DNA of 32,576 nt from an uncultured Prevotella sp. (GTDB taxonomy: Bacteria; Bacteroidota; Bacteroidia; Bacteroidales; Bacteroidaceae). Position numbers and translations under genes: made by a program. This document shows positions 24,912-32,576 of this stretch, piece by piece; the first letter of the stretch is position 1; every line of letters starts with the position of its first letter. The stretch lies in assembly GCA_900315765.1 (NCBI GenBank), contig ONAK01000028.1, forward strand, positions 1 through 32,576, given 5' to 3'. The notes beneath the pieces are model-generated. The model had not been told where the DNA came from. It did not search any database and saw nothing but the letters and a program-made list of their open reading frames with translations.

Positions 24912-24981
24912 TTTTGAAAAGTACTTAGAAAACAATTGCACGCTAAGTACTTTTCATTTGAAATCTAAGTACTTTTCAAAA
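24912..24981. repeat. Triplicate palindromic motif with competing stems
   Basis: GAAAAGTACTTAG (24916-24928) is perfectly complementary to CTAAGTACTTTTC at 24943-24955. A second right arm, CTAAGTACTTTTCAAAA (24965-24981), matches TTTTGAAAAGTACTTAG (24912-24928) over 17 bp. The left arm can therefore pair with either right arm, not both. Each copy contains the palindrome AAGTACTT. AATTGTTTT (24908-24916) and AAAACAATT (24929-24937 region) give a further nested stem. It may end rlpA transcription. Confidence 0.75.
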
Positions 24982-25014
24982 ACTATTTAAGCGATAGGTT
25001 TTGGCCTATCGCTT
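24978..25014 (-). terminator. Intrinsic terminator of the glycine-zipper lipoprotein gene
   Basis: AAGCGATAGG (25014-25005 on the minus strand) and CCTATCGCTT (24998-24989) form a perfect 10-bp stem over a 6-nt loop, followed by AAATAG and a TTTTT run (24982-24978). The stop codon TAG of the gene (25008-25006) lies within the first arm of the stem. Confidence 0.8.
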
Positions 25015-25692
25015 ACTTGTTTGAATCCTGAATTCCCTTGTTTGGGATACTTGTTCTCTATTACCTTGGAAAACTCCTATGCGGAATACCGCTTCTCCAT
25101 CTTTTAATCGGTTGTCGGCCCTAATAAGCGCTGTATATCGTATGCCCTTACCAGGCTCAATACTCTCTATCATCACATTATCAGAAATCTCGATATGCTT
25201 ATTTCCTGTAACCTCAGTAACTGAAGGAGTGATGCGATAAACAGGCTTGGTGGAAGTATTGAATATCTCGAACACAACCCTACCCTCTTCACCACGGCTC
25301 AGTATCTGGTCGCGATTGGTATCCATCAGCATCGGACGGCGAATCTCAAGCACCTCATAATCCCTTGTGTCGTAGCCTCTATTCTCAGGATATTCGTATC
25401 TGGGCTGATAACTACCATGACCGCGCTCAATACGACGCTGCTGATACTCCTCCATCTTCTTCTGTTGAGCCTCTTCGGCGGCCTGACCAATAGCAGCACC
25501 AACAACTGCACCTCCTGCCATACCGATAAGCGTGCCAACATCGCTGCCACGAGGGCCTCCTGCAATACCACCGATAGCCGAACCAATGATAGATCCAAAC
25601 CAGCCACCAGTTGTGGCACCTGTCTCGACATATGTGCCACAGCTGCTAAACAGCAGCGCTGCACCAAGCGACAAAACAACCAACTTCTTCAT
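25006..25692 (-). CDS. Glycine-zipper lipoprotein of unknown function
   Basis: 228 residues from ATG at 25692; a TTG at 25704 would add 4 residues ahead of a complete lipoprotein signal, so 25692 is preferred. Lipobox FSSC (Cys18). Residues about 28-75 form a glycine-zipper (GGWFGSIIGSAIGGIAGG, then GTLIGMAGGAVVGAAIG), a motif that inserts in or lies on membranes. A charged Gln/Glu/Arg linker follows (EEAQQKKMEEYQQRRIERG), then a C-terminal beta domain (about 115-226) with phrases like GRVVFEIFNTSTKPVYRITPSV and GKGIRYTALIRAD that suggest an immunoglobulin-like fold. I know of no defined function. It has its own -7 box and terminator and faces the RlpA-like gene. Confidence 0.85.
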   Translation of the reverse strand: MKKLVVLSLGAALLFSSCGTYVETGATTGGWFGSIIGSAIGGIAGGPRGSDVGTLIGMAGGAVVGAAIGQAAEEAQQKKMEEYQQRRIERGHGSYQPRYEYPENRGYDTRDYEVLEIRRPMLMDTNRDQILSRGEEGRVVFEIFNTSTKPVYRITPSVTEVTGNKHIEISDNVMIESIEPGKGIRYTALIRADNRLKDGEAVFRIGVFQGNREQVSQTREFRIQTSKR

Positions 25693-25724
25693 ACCCAACA
25701 ACAATTAAATTATTAATCACGCTG

Positions 25725-25732
25725 CAAAGATA
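25725..25732 (-). promoter_or_regulatory. -7 box of the glycine-zipper lipoprotein gene
   Basis: TATCTTTG on the minus strand matches TAnnTTTG and ends 32 bp before the ATG at 25692. No TTTG occurs 19-21 nt upstream, so the -33 element is weak or absent. Confidence 0.5.
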
Positions 25733-25745
25733 AGCATTTCCCAAA

Positions 25746-25789
25746 CAAAAAAGAAAAGGAATTCCCCCAAATTATGGTAGGGGAATCCC
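25746..25789 (-). terminator. Terminator of the ribosomal protein operon
   Basis: On the minus strand GGATTCCCC (25788-25780) pairs with GGGGAATTCC (25767-25758) with one bulged base, followed by TTTTCTTTTTTG (25757-25746). It lies 35 bp after the rplQ stop codon. Confidence 0.75.
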
Positions 25790-25823
25790 TATTCTTATAT
25801 AAGAATTCGTTTTACTCGAACAA

Positions 25824-26327
25824 TTACTCAGCCTTAGCCTCTTCAGCAGCAGGTGCCTCAGCAGTCTTTGCCTCCTCAGCTACAGGAGCCTCAGCAGCAG
25901 CCTCAGCCTTAGGAGCAGACTTGCGTGAGCGACGGGTTGACTTCTTCTTAGTATCCTTTGCCATCTCTGGATCAAAGTCTACAAGCTCGATAAAGCAAAC
26001 CTGTGCAGCGTCACCCTGACGAGTACCAAGCTTAATGATACGAGTGTATCCACCGGGACGATCGCCAACCTTCTCACTTACGGTAGAGAAGAGTTCCTTG
26101 ATAGCGTCCTTATTCTGAAGGTAGCTGAATACTACACGACGAGAGTTAGTAGAATCCTCCTTAGCCTTAGTGATAAGGGGCTCTACATACTTCTTCAGGG
26201 CCTTAGCCTTTGCAACGGTCGTAGTGATTCTTTTGTGCATAATCAGCGAGATAGCCATGTTAGCGAGCATGGCACTGCGGTGAGATGCAGTACGACCGAG
26301 ATGATTGAATTTCTTATTATGTCTCAT
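25824..26327 (-). CDS. rplQ: 50S ribosomal protein L17
   Basis: 167 residues. The L17 core (1-117) begins [20 protein letters not shown] and has [14 protein letters not shown] at its end. Residues about 118-167 are a low-complexity tail, first Lys/Arg/Ser-rich ([11 protein letters not shown]), then Ala/Glu-rich ([18 protein letters not shown]); extended tails of this type occur in Bacteroidota L17. It is the last gene of the alpha operon, 31 bp after rpoA. Confidence 0.98.
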   Translation of the reverse strand: MRHNKKFNHLGRTASHRSAMLANMAISLIMHKRITTTVAKAKALKKYVEPLITKAKEDSTNSRRVVFSYLQNKDAIKELFSTVSEKVGDRPGGYTRIIKLGTRQGDAAQVCFIELVDFDPEMAKDTKKKSTRRSRKSAPKAEAAAEAPVAEEAKTAEAPAAEEAKAE

Positions 26328-26358
26328 TTTTCTTTGTTTCTTTTATTGGGCAGAAGAT

Positions 26359-27351
26359 TTACTCCCTGTCCAGTTTGTATTTTGAAATATCAGTTCCAAA
26401 CGACAGATTCAGACTCTCGAGCAAATCATCAAGCTCAGTGAGCGATTTCTTACCAAAGTTACGGAACTTAAGGAGGTCTGTCTTATTGTACTGTACCAGA
26501 TCACCAAGTGTCTCAACATCAGCAGCCTTGAGGCAGTTGAGGGCACGAACAGAAAGGTTCATGTCAACGAGACGAGTCTTAAGCAGCTGGCGCATGTGCA
26601 GAATCTCCTCATCGAATTCCTGATTGCTCTCAGCCTCAGAAGTCTCAAGAGAGATCTTCTCATCAGAGAACAACATAAAGTGATAGATGAGAATCTTAGC
26701 AGCCTCTTTCAGTGCATCCTTTGGGTGGATGGAACCGTCCGTAGTAACCTCGAGTACAAGTTTGTCATAGTCGGTCTTCTGCTCAACACGATATGGCTCA
26801 ACAGCGTACTTTACATTACGAATCGGAGTGTAAATAGAATCGATTGCAATTACATTAACGTCGGTGCAGAACTCGCGATTCTCATCAGCGGGTACATATC
26901 CACGACCTTTATTAATTGTAATATCAATCTGCATCGATGCTTTGGAATCTAAATGACAAATCACCAAATCGGGATTTAACACTTCAAATCCAGAAAGATA
27001 CTTGCTAATATCACCAGCCTTGAATTCGGTAGAATTCTCGACCGTGATACTTACTTTCTCGTTCTCGAATTCTTCTACTATTTGCTTGAATCTAACTTGC
27101 TTCAGATTCAATATAATGTTGGTCACATCTTCCTTTACACCGGGAACTGATGAGAATTCATGCTCAACACCAGCAATACGGATGGTGTTGATGGCATAAC
27201 CCTCGAGTGATGAAAGCAGAATGCGGCGCAAGGCGTTACCGATGGTTACACCAAAGCCAGGCTCCAAAGGACGGAATTCGAACTTGCCGAACTTGTCGTT
27301 GGCCTCCAACATTACGACTTTATCGGGTTTTTGAAATGCTAATATCGCCAT
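26359..27351 (-). CDS. rpoA: RNA polymerase alpha subunit
   Basis: 330 residues, full length. The N-terminal dimerisation domain has [29 protein letters not shown] and the C-terminal domain (about 255-320) has [16 protein letters not shown] and [16 protein letters not shown], the DNA- and activator-contacting helices. It starts 14 bp after the rpsD stop, in the standard alpha operon order. Confidence 0.99.
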   Translation of the reverse strand: MAILAFQKPDKVVMLEANDKFGKFEFRPLEPGFGVTIGNALRRILLSSLEGYAINTIRIAGVEHEFSSVPGVKEDVTNIILNLKQVRFKQIVEEFENEKVSITVENSTEFKAGDISKYLSGFEVLNPDLVICHLDSKASMQIDITINKGRGYVPADENREFCTDVNVIAIDSIYTPIRNVKYAVEPYRVEQKTDYDKLVLEVTTDGSIHPKDALKEAAKILIYHFMLFSDEKISLETSEAESNQEFDEEILHMRQLLKTRLVDMNLSVRALNCLKAADVETLGDLVQYNKTDLLKFRNFGKKSLTELDDLLESLNLSFGTDISKYKLDRE

Positions 27352-27365
27352 TAATTTAAATGATT

Positions 27366-27905
27366 TTAGTTCTGGAACTTACCGCCCTTAACATTCTCAT
27401 CCCACTCGATCCAAGGATACTTGCTATGATTGAAACCAGCAAGAGCTGCTTCGATCACCTCAAGAGACTTAGACTTTTCACGAACAGCAACTACCTGACC
27501 AGGCTTAACAGCATAAGAAGGGATGTTAACAACCTGTCCATCAACAGTAATGTGCTTGTGACCTACAAGCTGACGAGCAGCTGCACGTGTTGGAGCAATA
27601 CCAAGACGGAACACTACGTTGTCGAGACGACTCTCAAGGTTCTGAAGAAGAACCTCACCGGTGATACCCTCAGCCTTTGCTGCCTTTTCAAACATATTAC
27701 GGAACTGACGCTCAAGTACTCCATAGGTATACTTGGCCTTCTGCTTCTCTGCCAGCATGACGGCATACTCAGACATCTTACGACGACGGTTGTTGCCATG
27801 CTGTCCAGGAGGGAAGTTTCTCCTAGACAAAACTTTGTCTGCGCCGAAAATGGGCTCTCCAAAACGACGCGCAATTTTTGATTTCGGTCCTAAATATCTT
27901 GCCAT
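27366..27905 (-). CDS. rpsD: 30S ribosomal protein S4, C-terminally short
   Basis: 179 residues. The start ([21 protein letters not shown]), the PPGQHG motif and the S4 RNA-binding domain ([30 protein letters not shown]) are normal. Bacteroidota S4 is usually about 201 residues and ends in a conserved segment of the type ERADIPENIKE...LIVELYSK. Here the protein stops at [13 protein letters not shown], and the DNA after the stop (14 bp to rpoA) holds no remnant of that end. S4 binds 16S rRNA early in 30S assembly and its C-terminus contacts S5; in E. coli, loss of this end gives error-prone (ram) ribosomes. Whether the short form is normal in this lineage is not known to me. Confidence 0.96.
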   Translation of the reverse strand: MARYLGPKSKIARRFGEPIFGADKVLSRRNFPPGQHGNNRRRKMSEYAVMLAEKQKAKYTYGVLERQFRNMFEKAAKAEGITGEVLLQNLESRLDNVVFRLGIAPTRAAARQLVGHKHITVDGQVVNIPSYAVKPGQVVAVREKSKSLEVIEAALAGFNHSKYPWIEWDENVKGGKFQN

Positions 27906-27945
27906 AATAATAAAATATGTTTCTACTTAAATATCTCTTAATAAA

Positions 27946-28335
27946 TTATACGCGACGACGCTTTGGAGGACGACATCCGTTGTGTGGCAGTGGAGTTACA
28001 TCGATAATCTCCATTACCTCGATACCTGCGCCATGGATAGCACGGATAGCAGACTCACGACCATTACCTGGACCCTTAACATAAGCCTTAACCTTGCGAA
28101 GACCAAGATCGTAAGCAACCTTTGCACAATCCTCTGCAGCCATCTGAGCAGCATAAGGAGTATTCTTCTTAGAGCCACGGAAGCCCATCTTACCAGCTGA
28201 TGACCATGAGATAATCTGACCCTCATCGTTAGCCAGTGACACAATAATATTATTAAAAGAACTGTGAACGTGGAGCTGGCCGATAGCATTTACTCTCACG
28301 TTTCTCTTCTTTGAAGTGACTGTTTTCTTTGCCAT
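27946..28335 (-). CDS. rpsK: 30S ribosomal protein S11
   Basis: 129 residues, usual length. Marks are [44 protein letters not shown] and the invariant end [16 protein letters not shown]. It lies on the 30S platform near the mRNA exit. It is 32 bp downstream of rpsM and 40 bp upstream of rpsD. Confidence 0.99.
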   Translation of the reverse strand: MAKKTVTSKKRNVRVNAIGQLHVHSSFNNIIVSLANDEGQIISWSSAGKMGFRGSKKNTPYAAQMAAEDCAKVAYDLGLRKVKAYVKGPGNGRESAIRAIHGAGIEVMEIIDVTPLPHNGCRPPKRRRV

Positions 28336-28367
28336 AATTCTTAATTTCTTAAATGTTCAACTTAGAA

Positions 28368-28748
28368 TTACTTCGTAGCCTTCTTCTTATTTGCAACAGT
28401 CTTCTTCTTACCCTTACGAGTACGAGCATTATTCTTGGTGCTCTGACCGCGAACGGGAAGACCGTTACGATGACGTACGCCACGATAGCAACCAATATCC
28501 ATCAGTCGCTTGATATTCAACTGGATCTCAGAACGGAGATCACCTTCTACTTTGAATTCAGCGCCGATAATTTCACGGATTTTGGCTGCCTGGTCGTCAG
28601 TCCACTCGCTAACCTTCAGGTCACGGCTGACACCTGCCTTGTCCAATATCTTTGCTGAACTACTTCGACCTATACCATAAATATAGGTCAATGCGATTTC
28701 GCCACGCTTATTCTGGGGCAAATCTACTCCAACAATTCTTATTGCCAT
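28368..28748 (-). CDS. rpsM: 30S ribosomal protein S13
   Basis: 126 residues. The start [20 protein letters not shown], the helix-two-turn-helix region ([20 protein letters not shown]) and the basic end ([21 protein letters not shown]) fit S13, which forms part of the 30S head and touches the P-site tRNA. A -7 box in the 112-bp gap before it suggests that a transcript can start here. Confidence 0.99.
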   Translation of the reverse strand: MAIRIVGVDLPQNKRGEIALTYIYGIGRSSSAKILDKAGVSRDLKVSEWTDDQAAKIREIIGAEFKVEGDLRSEIQLNIKRLMDIGCYRGVRHRNGLPVRGQSTKNNARTRKGKKKTVANKKKATK

Positions 28749-28809
28749 TGTTAATTAAAAAGATAAAAATAAATTACTTTAAAAATTACATTTCTCGCTA
28801 AAAAGCATG

Positions 28810-28817
28810 CAAAGGTA
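28810..28817 (-). promoter_or_regulatory. Candidate internal promoter before rpsM
   Basis: TACCTTTG on the minus strand is an exact TAnnTTTG match, 61 bp before the rpsM ATG, in the largest gap of this gene cluster (28749-28860). No -33 TTTG is seen at the expected distance. A small inverted repeat, GAATT/AATTC, lies just upstream (28822-28836 region). Confidence 0.45.
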
Positions 28818-28860
28818 CGAAGAATTTTTCAATTCTCCGCCATTTTATGCTTATTTAACA

Positions 28861-28977
28861 TTAACCCTGACGCATTTTGTACTTAGGGTTCTTCTTGTTG
28901 ATAACGAACAGGCGGCCCTTACGACGAACGATTTTGCAGTCTGGGGTACGCTTCTTCAATGATGCTCTTGTCTTCAT
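28861..28977 (-). CDS. rpmJ: 50S ribosomal protein L36
   Basis: 38 residues: [20 protein letters not shown], continuing to [12 protein letters not shown]. The zinc-ligand pattern of the C+ form is reduced to a single Cys (TPDCKIV), so this is the zinc-free type. It lies 15 bp after infA, in its usual place before rpsM. Confidence 0.95.
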   Translation of the reverse strand: MKTRASLKKRTPDCKIVRRKGRLFVINKKNPKYKMRQG

Positions 28978-28992
28978 ATTAATTCAAATTAT

Positions 28993-29211
28993 TTATTTGT
29001 ATCTGAATACAATTCGTCCCTTTGTCAGGTCATATGGACTCATCTCCACCTTAACCTTATCTCCAGGGAGGATCTTGATATAGTGCATTCTCATCTTACC
29101 AGAGATATGCGCAATTATCTGGACTCCATTTTCAAGTTCTACTCGGAACATCGCATTCGACAGCGATTCAACAATTGTTCCGTCCTGCTCAATAGCGGAT
29201 TGCTTTGCCAT
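28993..29211 (-). CDS. infA: Translation initiation factor IF-1
   Basis: 72 residues, the typical size, a single S1/OB-fold domain: [52 protein letters not shown]. It binds the 30S A site during initiation. It starts 9 bp after map and precedes rpmJ. Confidence 0.99.
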   Translation of the reverse strand: MAKQSAIEQDGTIVESLSNAMFRVELENGVQIIAHISGKMRMHYIKILPGDKVKVEMSPYDLTKGRIVFRYK

Positions 29212-29220
29212 ACAGTATTT

Positions 29221-30021
29221 TTAATAAATATTACCTTCTAATTTTTCAACTTCCTTGAAAGAAGACAGGATTTCGGCCTGACCTTTTCTTACAGCAATGG
29301 TATGCTCAAAATGAGCAGCAGGCTTACCGTCACGAGTGCGGATTGTCCAGCGGTCAGCATCCATCCAGATTGCGCGATTACCCATAGTTACCATAGGCTC
29401 TATAGCTATACACATACCGGCTTTTAGCATAATACCATTACCTCTTCTACCATAGTTTGGCACATGCGGATCTTCGTGCATCTCTCGACCAATACCATGG
29501 CCAGTGAGTTCGCGGACAATTCCGTACTTATGTGCCTCACAATGTTCTTGCACCGCACTGCTGATATCACCAAGATGATTACCTGCAACGGCATTCTTGA
29601 TGCCAAGGTAAAGCGACTCTTTGGTTGTTTTCAGCAATTGCTTGACTTCATCTGAAACTTCGCCTACACAGAATGTATAGCAAGAATCTCCATTAAAGCC
29701 ATTCAACAGTGTTCCGCAGTCTACAGAAATAATATCACCCTCTTTCAGGACTGTCTCTGCATTGGGGACTCCGTGTACAACTACATCATTCACTGATGTG
29801 CAGATACTGGCAGGAAACGGCCCTCCAAATGGATTAGGAAAACCTTTAAATGTTGGAATAGCGCCATTATCTCTAATGAACTCATCCGCTATCTTATCCA
29901 ACTGGAGGGTCGTTATACCAGGCTTAATATGTTTTGCTAATTCACCAAGCGTTCTACCAACTAGTTGGTTAGCTTGGCGCATCAGCTCTATTTCATCTTC
30001 AGTTTTCAGGAATATCTTCAT
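29221..30021 (-). CDS. map: Type I methionine aminopeptidase
   Basis: 266 residues. The five metal ligands are in place: two Asp in ISVDCGTLLNGFNGDSCYTF, His in LTGHGIGREMHEDPHVPNYG, Glu in MCIAIEPMV and Glu in HFEHTIAV. It removes the initiator methionine from nascent chains. Its place between secY (6 bp upstream) and infA is common in Bacteroidota. Confidence 0.98.
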   Translation of the reverse strand: MKIFLKTEDEIELMRQANQLVGRTLGELAKHIKPGITTLQLDKIADEFIRDNGAIPTFKGFPNPFGGPFPASICTSVNDVVVHGVPNAETVLKEGDIISVDCGTLLNGFNGDSCYTFCVGEVSDEVKQLLKTTKESLYLGIKNAVAGNHLGDISSAVQEHCEAHKYGIVRELTGHGIGREMHEDPHVPNYGRRGNGIMLKAGMCIAIEPMVTMGNRAIWMDADRWTIRTRDGKPAAHFEHTIAVRKGQAEILSSFKEVEKLEGNIY

Positions 30022-30027
30022 AGAAGA

Positions 30028-31368
30028 TTAATAAGCAGCCATTCCACGTCCATGAATACGACCAGAGCTGAGCAGGCCATCATAATGACGCATCAGCAGG
30101 TGACTCTCAATCTGTGCAAGTGTATCAAGTACAACACCGACAAGAATCAGCAGAGATGTTCCACCGAAGAACTGAGAGAACGCATCCTGAACATTCAGCA
30201 AACCTGCCAAAGCTGGCATAATAGCTATGAAAGCAATAAACAATGAACCTGGGAGAGTGATTCGAGACATGACTGTATCGATATACTCGGCAGTTTCCTT
30301 ACCAGGCTTAACACCTGGAATGAAACCATTGTTACGCTTCATATCTTCTGCCATCTGAGTAGGATTCAGTGTAATAGCTGTATAGAAATAAGTAAAGGCG
30401 ATAATCAGTACTGCGAAAATAATATTGTATGTCCAGCTATGATGATCGAGCATCGTACGAACAAACCAACTTGCATTCTCAGGAGCTGAATACTGAACGA
30501 TAGTCAACGGAATGAACATCAGAGCCTGAGCAAAGATGATTGGCATAACGTTGGCAGCGAACAGCTTCAGTGGAATATACTGACGTGCACCACCTACTTG
30601 CTTATTACCTACAAGGCGCTTTGCATACTGAACGGGCACTTTACGAACGCCCTGAACCAGAACAATAGATGCGCAAACAACTGCATAGAGAATGATGATC
30701 TCGACCAAGAACATAACCAGTCCACCACCAGTGATAGCTGTAAAACGCGAGCTTACCTCCTGAATGAATGCCTGAGGCAGGCGTGCGATGATACCGATCA
30801 TAATAATCAGTGAGATACCATTACCTATACCCTTATCCGTAATGCGCTCACCGAGCCACAGGATAAACATACTACCTGCAGCAAGAATGATTACAGCAGG
30901 AACCATGAAGTATGACCAAGAGATGCCTGTTGCCAGAGCAGCTCCAGAAGTCATCTTCAGGTTCATCAAGTAACCCGGTGCCTGGAACATCAGGATAGCT
31001 ACAGTGAGCCAACGGGTATACATGCTGATCTTCTTGCGGCCGCTCTCACCCTCACGCTGCATTTTCTGAACGTAAGGAACAGCGACAGCAAGAAGCTGCA
31101 TTACGATAGAAGCAGAGATGTAAGGCATGATTCCAAGCGCGAAGATTGACGCATTGGAGAATGCACCACCGGAGAACATATCGAGCAATGACATAAGACC
31201 GCCCGCAGTCTGTGACTGCAACTGGCTTAACATGGCTGGATTGATACCTGGAAGTACCACAAACGAACCAAAACGATAAATCGCTACGAACAGGAGAGTG
31301 ATAAGGATGCGCTGGCGCAGGTCCTCAATCTTCCAGATGTTCTTCAGTGTCTCTATTAACTTCTTCAT
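30028..31368 (-). CDS. secY: Protein translocase subunit SecY
   Basis: 446 residues with about ten hydrophobic segments. Recognisable parts are RILITLLFVAIYRFGSFVVLPG (helix 1), the plug region around LLDMFSGGAFSNASIFALGIMPYISASI, and cytoplasmic loop IPGVKPGKETAEYIDTVMSRIT. It forms the Sec channel in the inner membrane. It lies 8 bp after rplO and 6 bp before map. Confidence 0.99.
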   Translation of the reverse strand: MKKLIETLKNIWKIEDLRQRILITLLFVAIYRFGSFVVLPGINPAMLSQLQSQTAGGLMSLLDMFSGGAFSNASIFALGIMPYISASIVMQLLAVAVPYVQKMQREGESGRKKISMYTRWLTVAILMFQAPGYLMNLKMTSGAALATGISWSYFMVPAVIILAAGSMFILWLGERITDKGIGNGISLIIMIGIIARLPQAFIQEVSSRFTAITGGGLVMFLVEIIILYAVVCASIVLVQGVRKVPVQYAKRLVGNKQVGGARQYIPLKLFAANVMPIIFAQALMFIPLTIVQYSAPENASWFVRTMLDHHSWTYNIIFAVLIIAFTYFYTAITLNPTQMAEDMKRNNGFIPGVKPGKETAEYIDTVMSRITLPGSLFIAFIAIMPALAGLLNVQDAFSQFFGGTSLLILVGVVLDTLAQIESHLLMRHYDGLLSSGRIHGRGMAAY

Positions 31369-31376
31369 TTTTAATG

Positions 31377-31823
31377 TTAGATTTTTGTTGCGTTACCACC
31401 TACTGCCTTGATTGCCTCTTCAGCAGTCTTTGAGAAAGCGTTAGCCTCTACATCTACCTTAGCCTTCAGCTCACCGTTGCCAAGAACCTTAACGAGCTCC
31501 TTGCCATTAGTAAGACCAGCAGCTATCAGCTCTGCAATTCCGATCTTGGTGAGGTTCTTCTCCTCAGCAAGCTTCTGAAGTGTAGAGAGGTTTACTGCAA
31601 AGTACTCCTTGTGGTTGATGTTCTTGAAACCAGCCTTTGGAACACGGCGCTGGAGAGGCATCTGACCACCTTCGAAACCAATCTTTCTCTTATAACCAGA
31701 ACGAGCCTTGGCTCCCTTGTGACCACGAGTAGAAGTACCACCCAGACCTGAACCAGGTCCGCGACCGATACGACGACTTGAGTGGGTAGAACCCTCAGCC
31801 GGCTTTAAATTATTCAGTTTCAT
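31377..31823 (-). CDS. rplO: 50S ribosomal protein L15
   Basis: 148 residues, usual size. The N-terminus has LNNLKPAEGSTHSSRRIGRG and the Gly/Arg-rich loop GSGLGGTSTRGHKGAKAR; IGFEGGQMPLQRRVPKAGF is the family signature. It is placed between rpmD and secY as in the spc operon. Confidence 0.99.
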   Translation of the reverse strand: MKLNNLKPAEGSTHSSRRIGRGPGSGLGGTSTRGHKGAKARSGYKRKIGFEGGQMPLQRRVPKAGFKNINHKEYFAVNLSTLQKLAEEKNLTKIGIAELIAAGLTNGKELVKVLGNGELKAKVDVEANAFSKTAEEAIKAVGGNATKI

Positions 31824-31849
31824 AATCTAATCTACTTTTAAAATGTTAA

Positions 31850-32026
31850 TTACTCAACGACGGTCACCAGGTGGTGTACCTTACGGATCATACCACGGAT
31901 TGAAGGAGTGTCCTCTACCTCAACAACCTGAGAGATCTTACGCAGGCCCAGAGCCTGGAGAGTGCGCTTCTGATCTACAGGATAACCGATCTTACTCTTA
32001 ATCTGCTTTACCTTAATTGTTGCCAT
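31850..32026 (-). CDS. rpmD: 50S ribosomal protein L30
   Basis: 58 residues: [20 protein letters not shown], then [19 protein letters not shown] and a close of [11 protein letters not shown]. This matches the L30 ferredoxin-like fold and length. It lies 12 bp after rpsE and 26 bp before rplO. Confidence 0.97.
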   Translation of the reverse strand: MATIKVKQIKSKIGYPVDQKRTLQALGLRKISQVVEVEDTPSIRGMIRKVHHLVTVVE

Positions 32027-32038
32027 AGTTTATTCTCC

Positions 32039-32551
32039 TTAACCTCTAAATACTTTATCCATACTGATTCCACGAGTACCTGCTACAGTGTAAGCATCGC
32101 GCATCTGACTCAGAGCAGCGATAGTTGCCTTTACCAAGTTGTGAGGGTTAGATGAACCCTTAGACTTAGCGAGCACATCCTTAATGCCAACACTCTCCAG
32201 AACGGCACGCATAGCACCACCGGCAACAAGACCGGTACCAGCAGCTGCTGGCTTCAGGAATACCTGAGCACCGCCGAAACGAGCTTCCATCTCATGAGGG
32301 ATGGTGCCCTTGAGTACGGGAACTTTAACAAGATTCTTCTTAGCTGCCTCAACACCCTTGGCAATAGCTGCTGTTACTTCACCAGCCTTACCAAGACCCC
32401 AGCCAATGATACCGTTGCCGTCGCCGACAACAACAATAGCTGCGAATGTAAAGGTGCGACCTCCCTTTGTTACCTTTGTAACACGGTTGATGGCAACCAG
32501 TCTGTCTTTCAACTCTACGTCACTATTTACTTTAACTTTGTTCATTGCCAT
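32039..32551 (-). CDS. rpsE: 30S ribosomal protein S5
   Basis: 170 residues. [32 protein letters not shown] is the S5 double-stranded-RNA-binding-like domain and [20 protein letters not shown] the loop that contacts 16S rRNA. The C-terminal domain is complete ([19 protein letters not shown]). S5 touches the C-terminus of S4, which is short in this genome. A second in-frame Met lies two codons inside; the first (32551) is given. Confidence 0.98.
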   Translation of the reverse strand: MAMNKVKVNSDVELKDRLVAINRVTKVTKGGRTFTFAAIVVVGDGNGIIGWGLGKAGEVTAAIAKGVEAAKKNLVKVPVLKGTIPHEMEARFGGAQVFLKPAAAGTGLVAGGAMRAVLESVGIKDVLAKSKGSSNPHNLVKATIAALSQMRDAYTVAGTRGISMDKVFRG

Positions 32552-32557
32552 AATCGT

Positions 32558-32576
32558 TTAGAATTTAAGTCCACCT
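32558..32576 (-). CDS. rplR: C-terminal end of 50S ribosomal protein L18
   Basis: Only the last five codons and stop are in the window, encoding GGLKF. This is the typical end of Bacteroidota L18, and rplR is the expected gene before rpsE. The stop lies 6 bp before the rpsE start. Confidence 0.75.

Noticed and set aside
27340-27368. Frameshift explanation for the short S4
   Set aside because: The 14 bp between the S4 stop and the rpoA ATG, and the start of rpoA, cannot encode the missing end in any frame.
1-32576. tRNA or rRNA genes
   Set aside because: No cloverleaf with a GTTCRA-type T-arm or rRNA-like conserved segment was noticed on either strand by eye; a covariance-model scan was not possible.

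Overview
The window looks like chromosomal DNA from a member of the Bacteroidota, most likely Prevotella or a close relative. The reasons are a SusC/SusD pair with a hybrid two-component regulator, lipoprotein signal peptides, repeated Bacteroidota-type promoters (TTTG, about 20 nt, TAnnTTTG) in place of sigma-70 -35/-10 boxes, absence of clear Shine-Dalgarno sites, and Bacteroidota-like ribosomal proteins. No phage, insertion sequence, CRISPR array, tRNA or rRNA was seen. The genus is an inference from sequence style, not from a database search.

Region 1 (1-16560) is a polysaccharide utilization locus (PUL). A minus-strand operon runs from about 12420 down to a strong terminator at 484-521. 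Its order is GH43 lipoprotein, an unrecognised 669-aa secreted protein, SusC, SusD, a second GH43 lipoprotein, and GH31. The plus-strand gene at 12568-16560 encodes the hybrid two-component system (HTCS) regulator and is divergent from the operon. The gap between them holds a 21-bp-spaced direct repeat just upstream of the operon -7 box, which is a good candidate for the HTCS operator. The model: SusD/SusC import a glycan, the GH43 and GH31 enzymes trim side chains, and the HTCS senses a breakdown product. The glycan cannot be named from sequence alone. The start of an unrelated membrane sensor gene lies at 1-383 with its own promoter.

Region 2 (16561-24981) holds plus-strand genes: an O-acetylhomoserine sulfhydrylase (metY type), a TonB-receptor-like outer-membrane barrel, a LytS-type histidine kinase with a LytTR response regulator, NADP-type glutamate dehydrogenase (gdhA) and a small RlpA-like protein. 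Its intergenic DNA is unusually rich in short palindromes and tandem heptamers or octamers. In three places one hairpin arm is duplicated, so that two mutually exclusive stems are possible.

Region 3 (24978-32576) is minus strand: a glycine-zipper lipoprotein, then the distal spc and alpha ribosomal operons (rplR end, rpsE, rpmD, rplO, secY, map, infA, rpmJ, rpsM, rpsK, rpsD, rpoA, rplQ) ending in a terminator at 25746-25789. The notable oddity is ribosomal protein S4, which ends about 20 residues before the family's usual conserved C-terminus.
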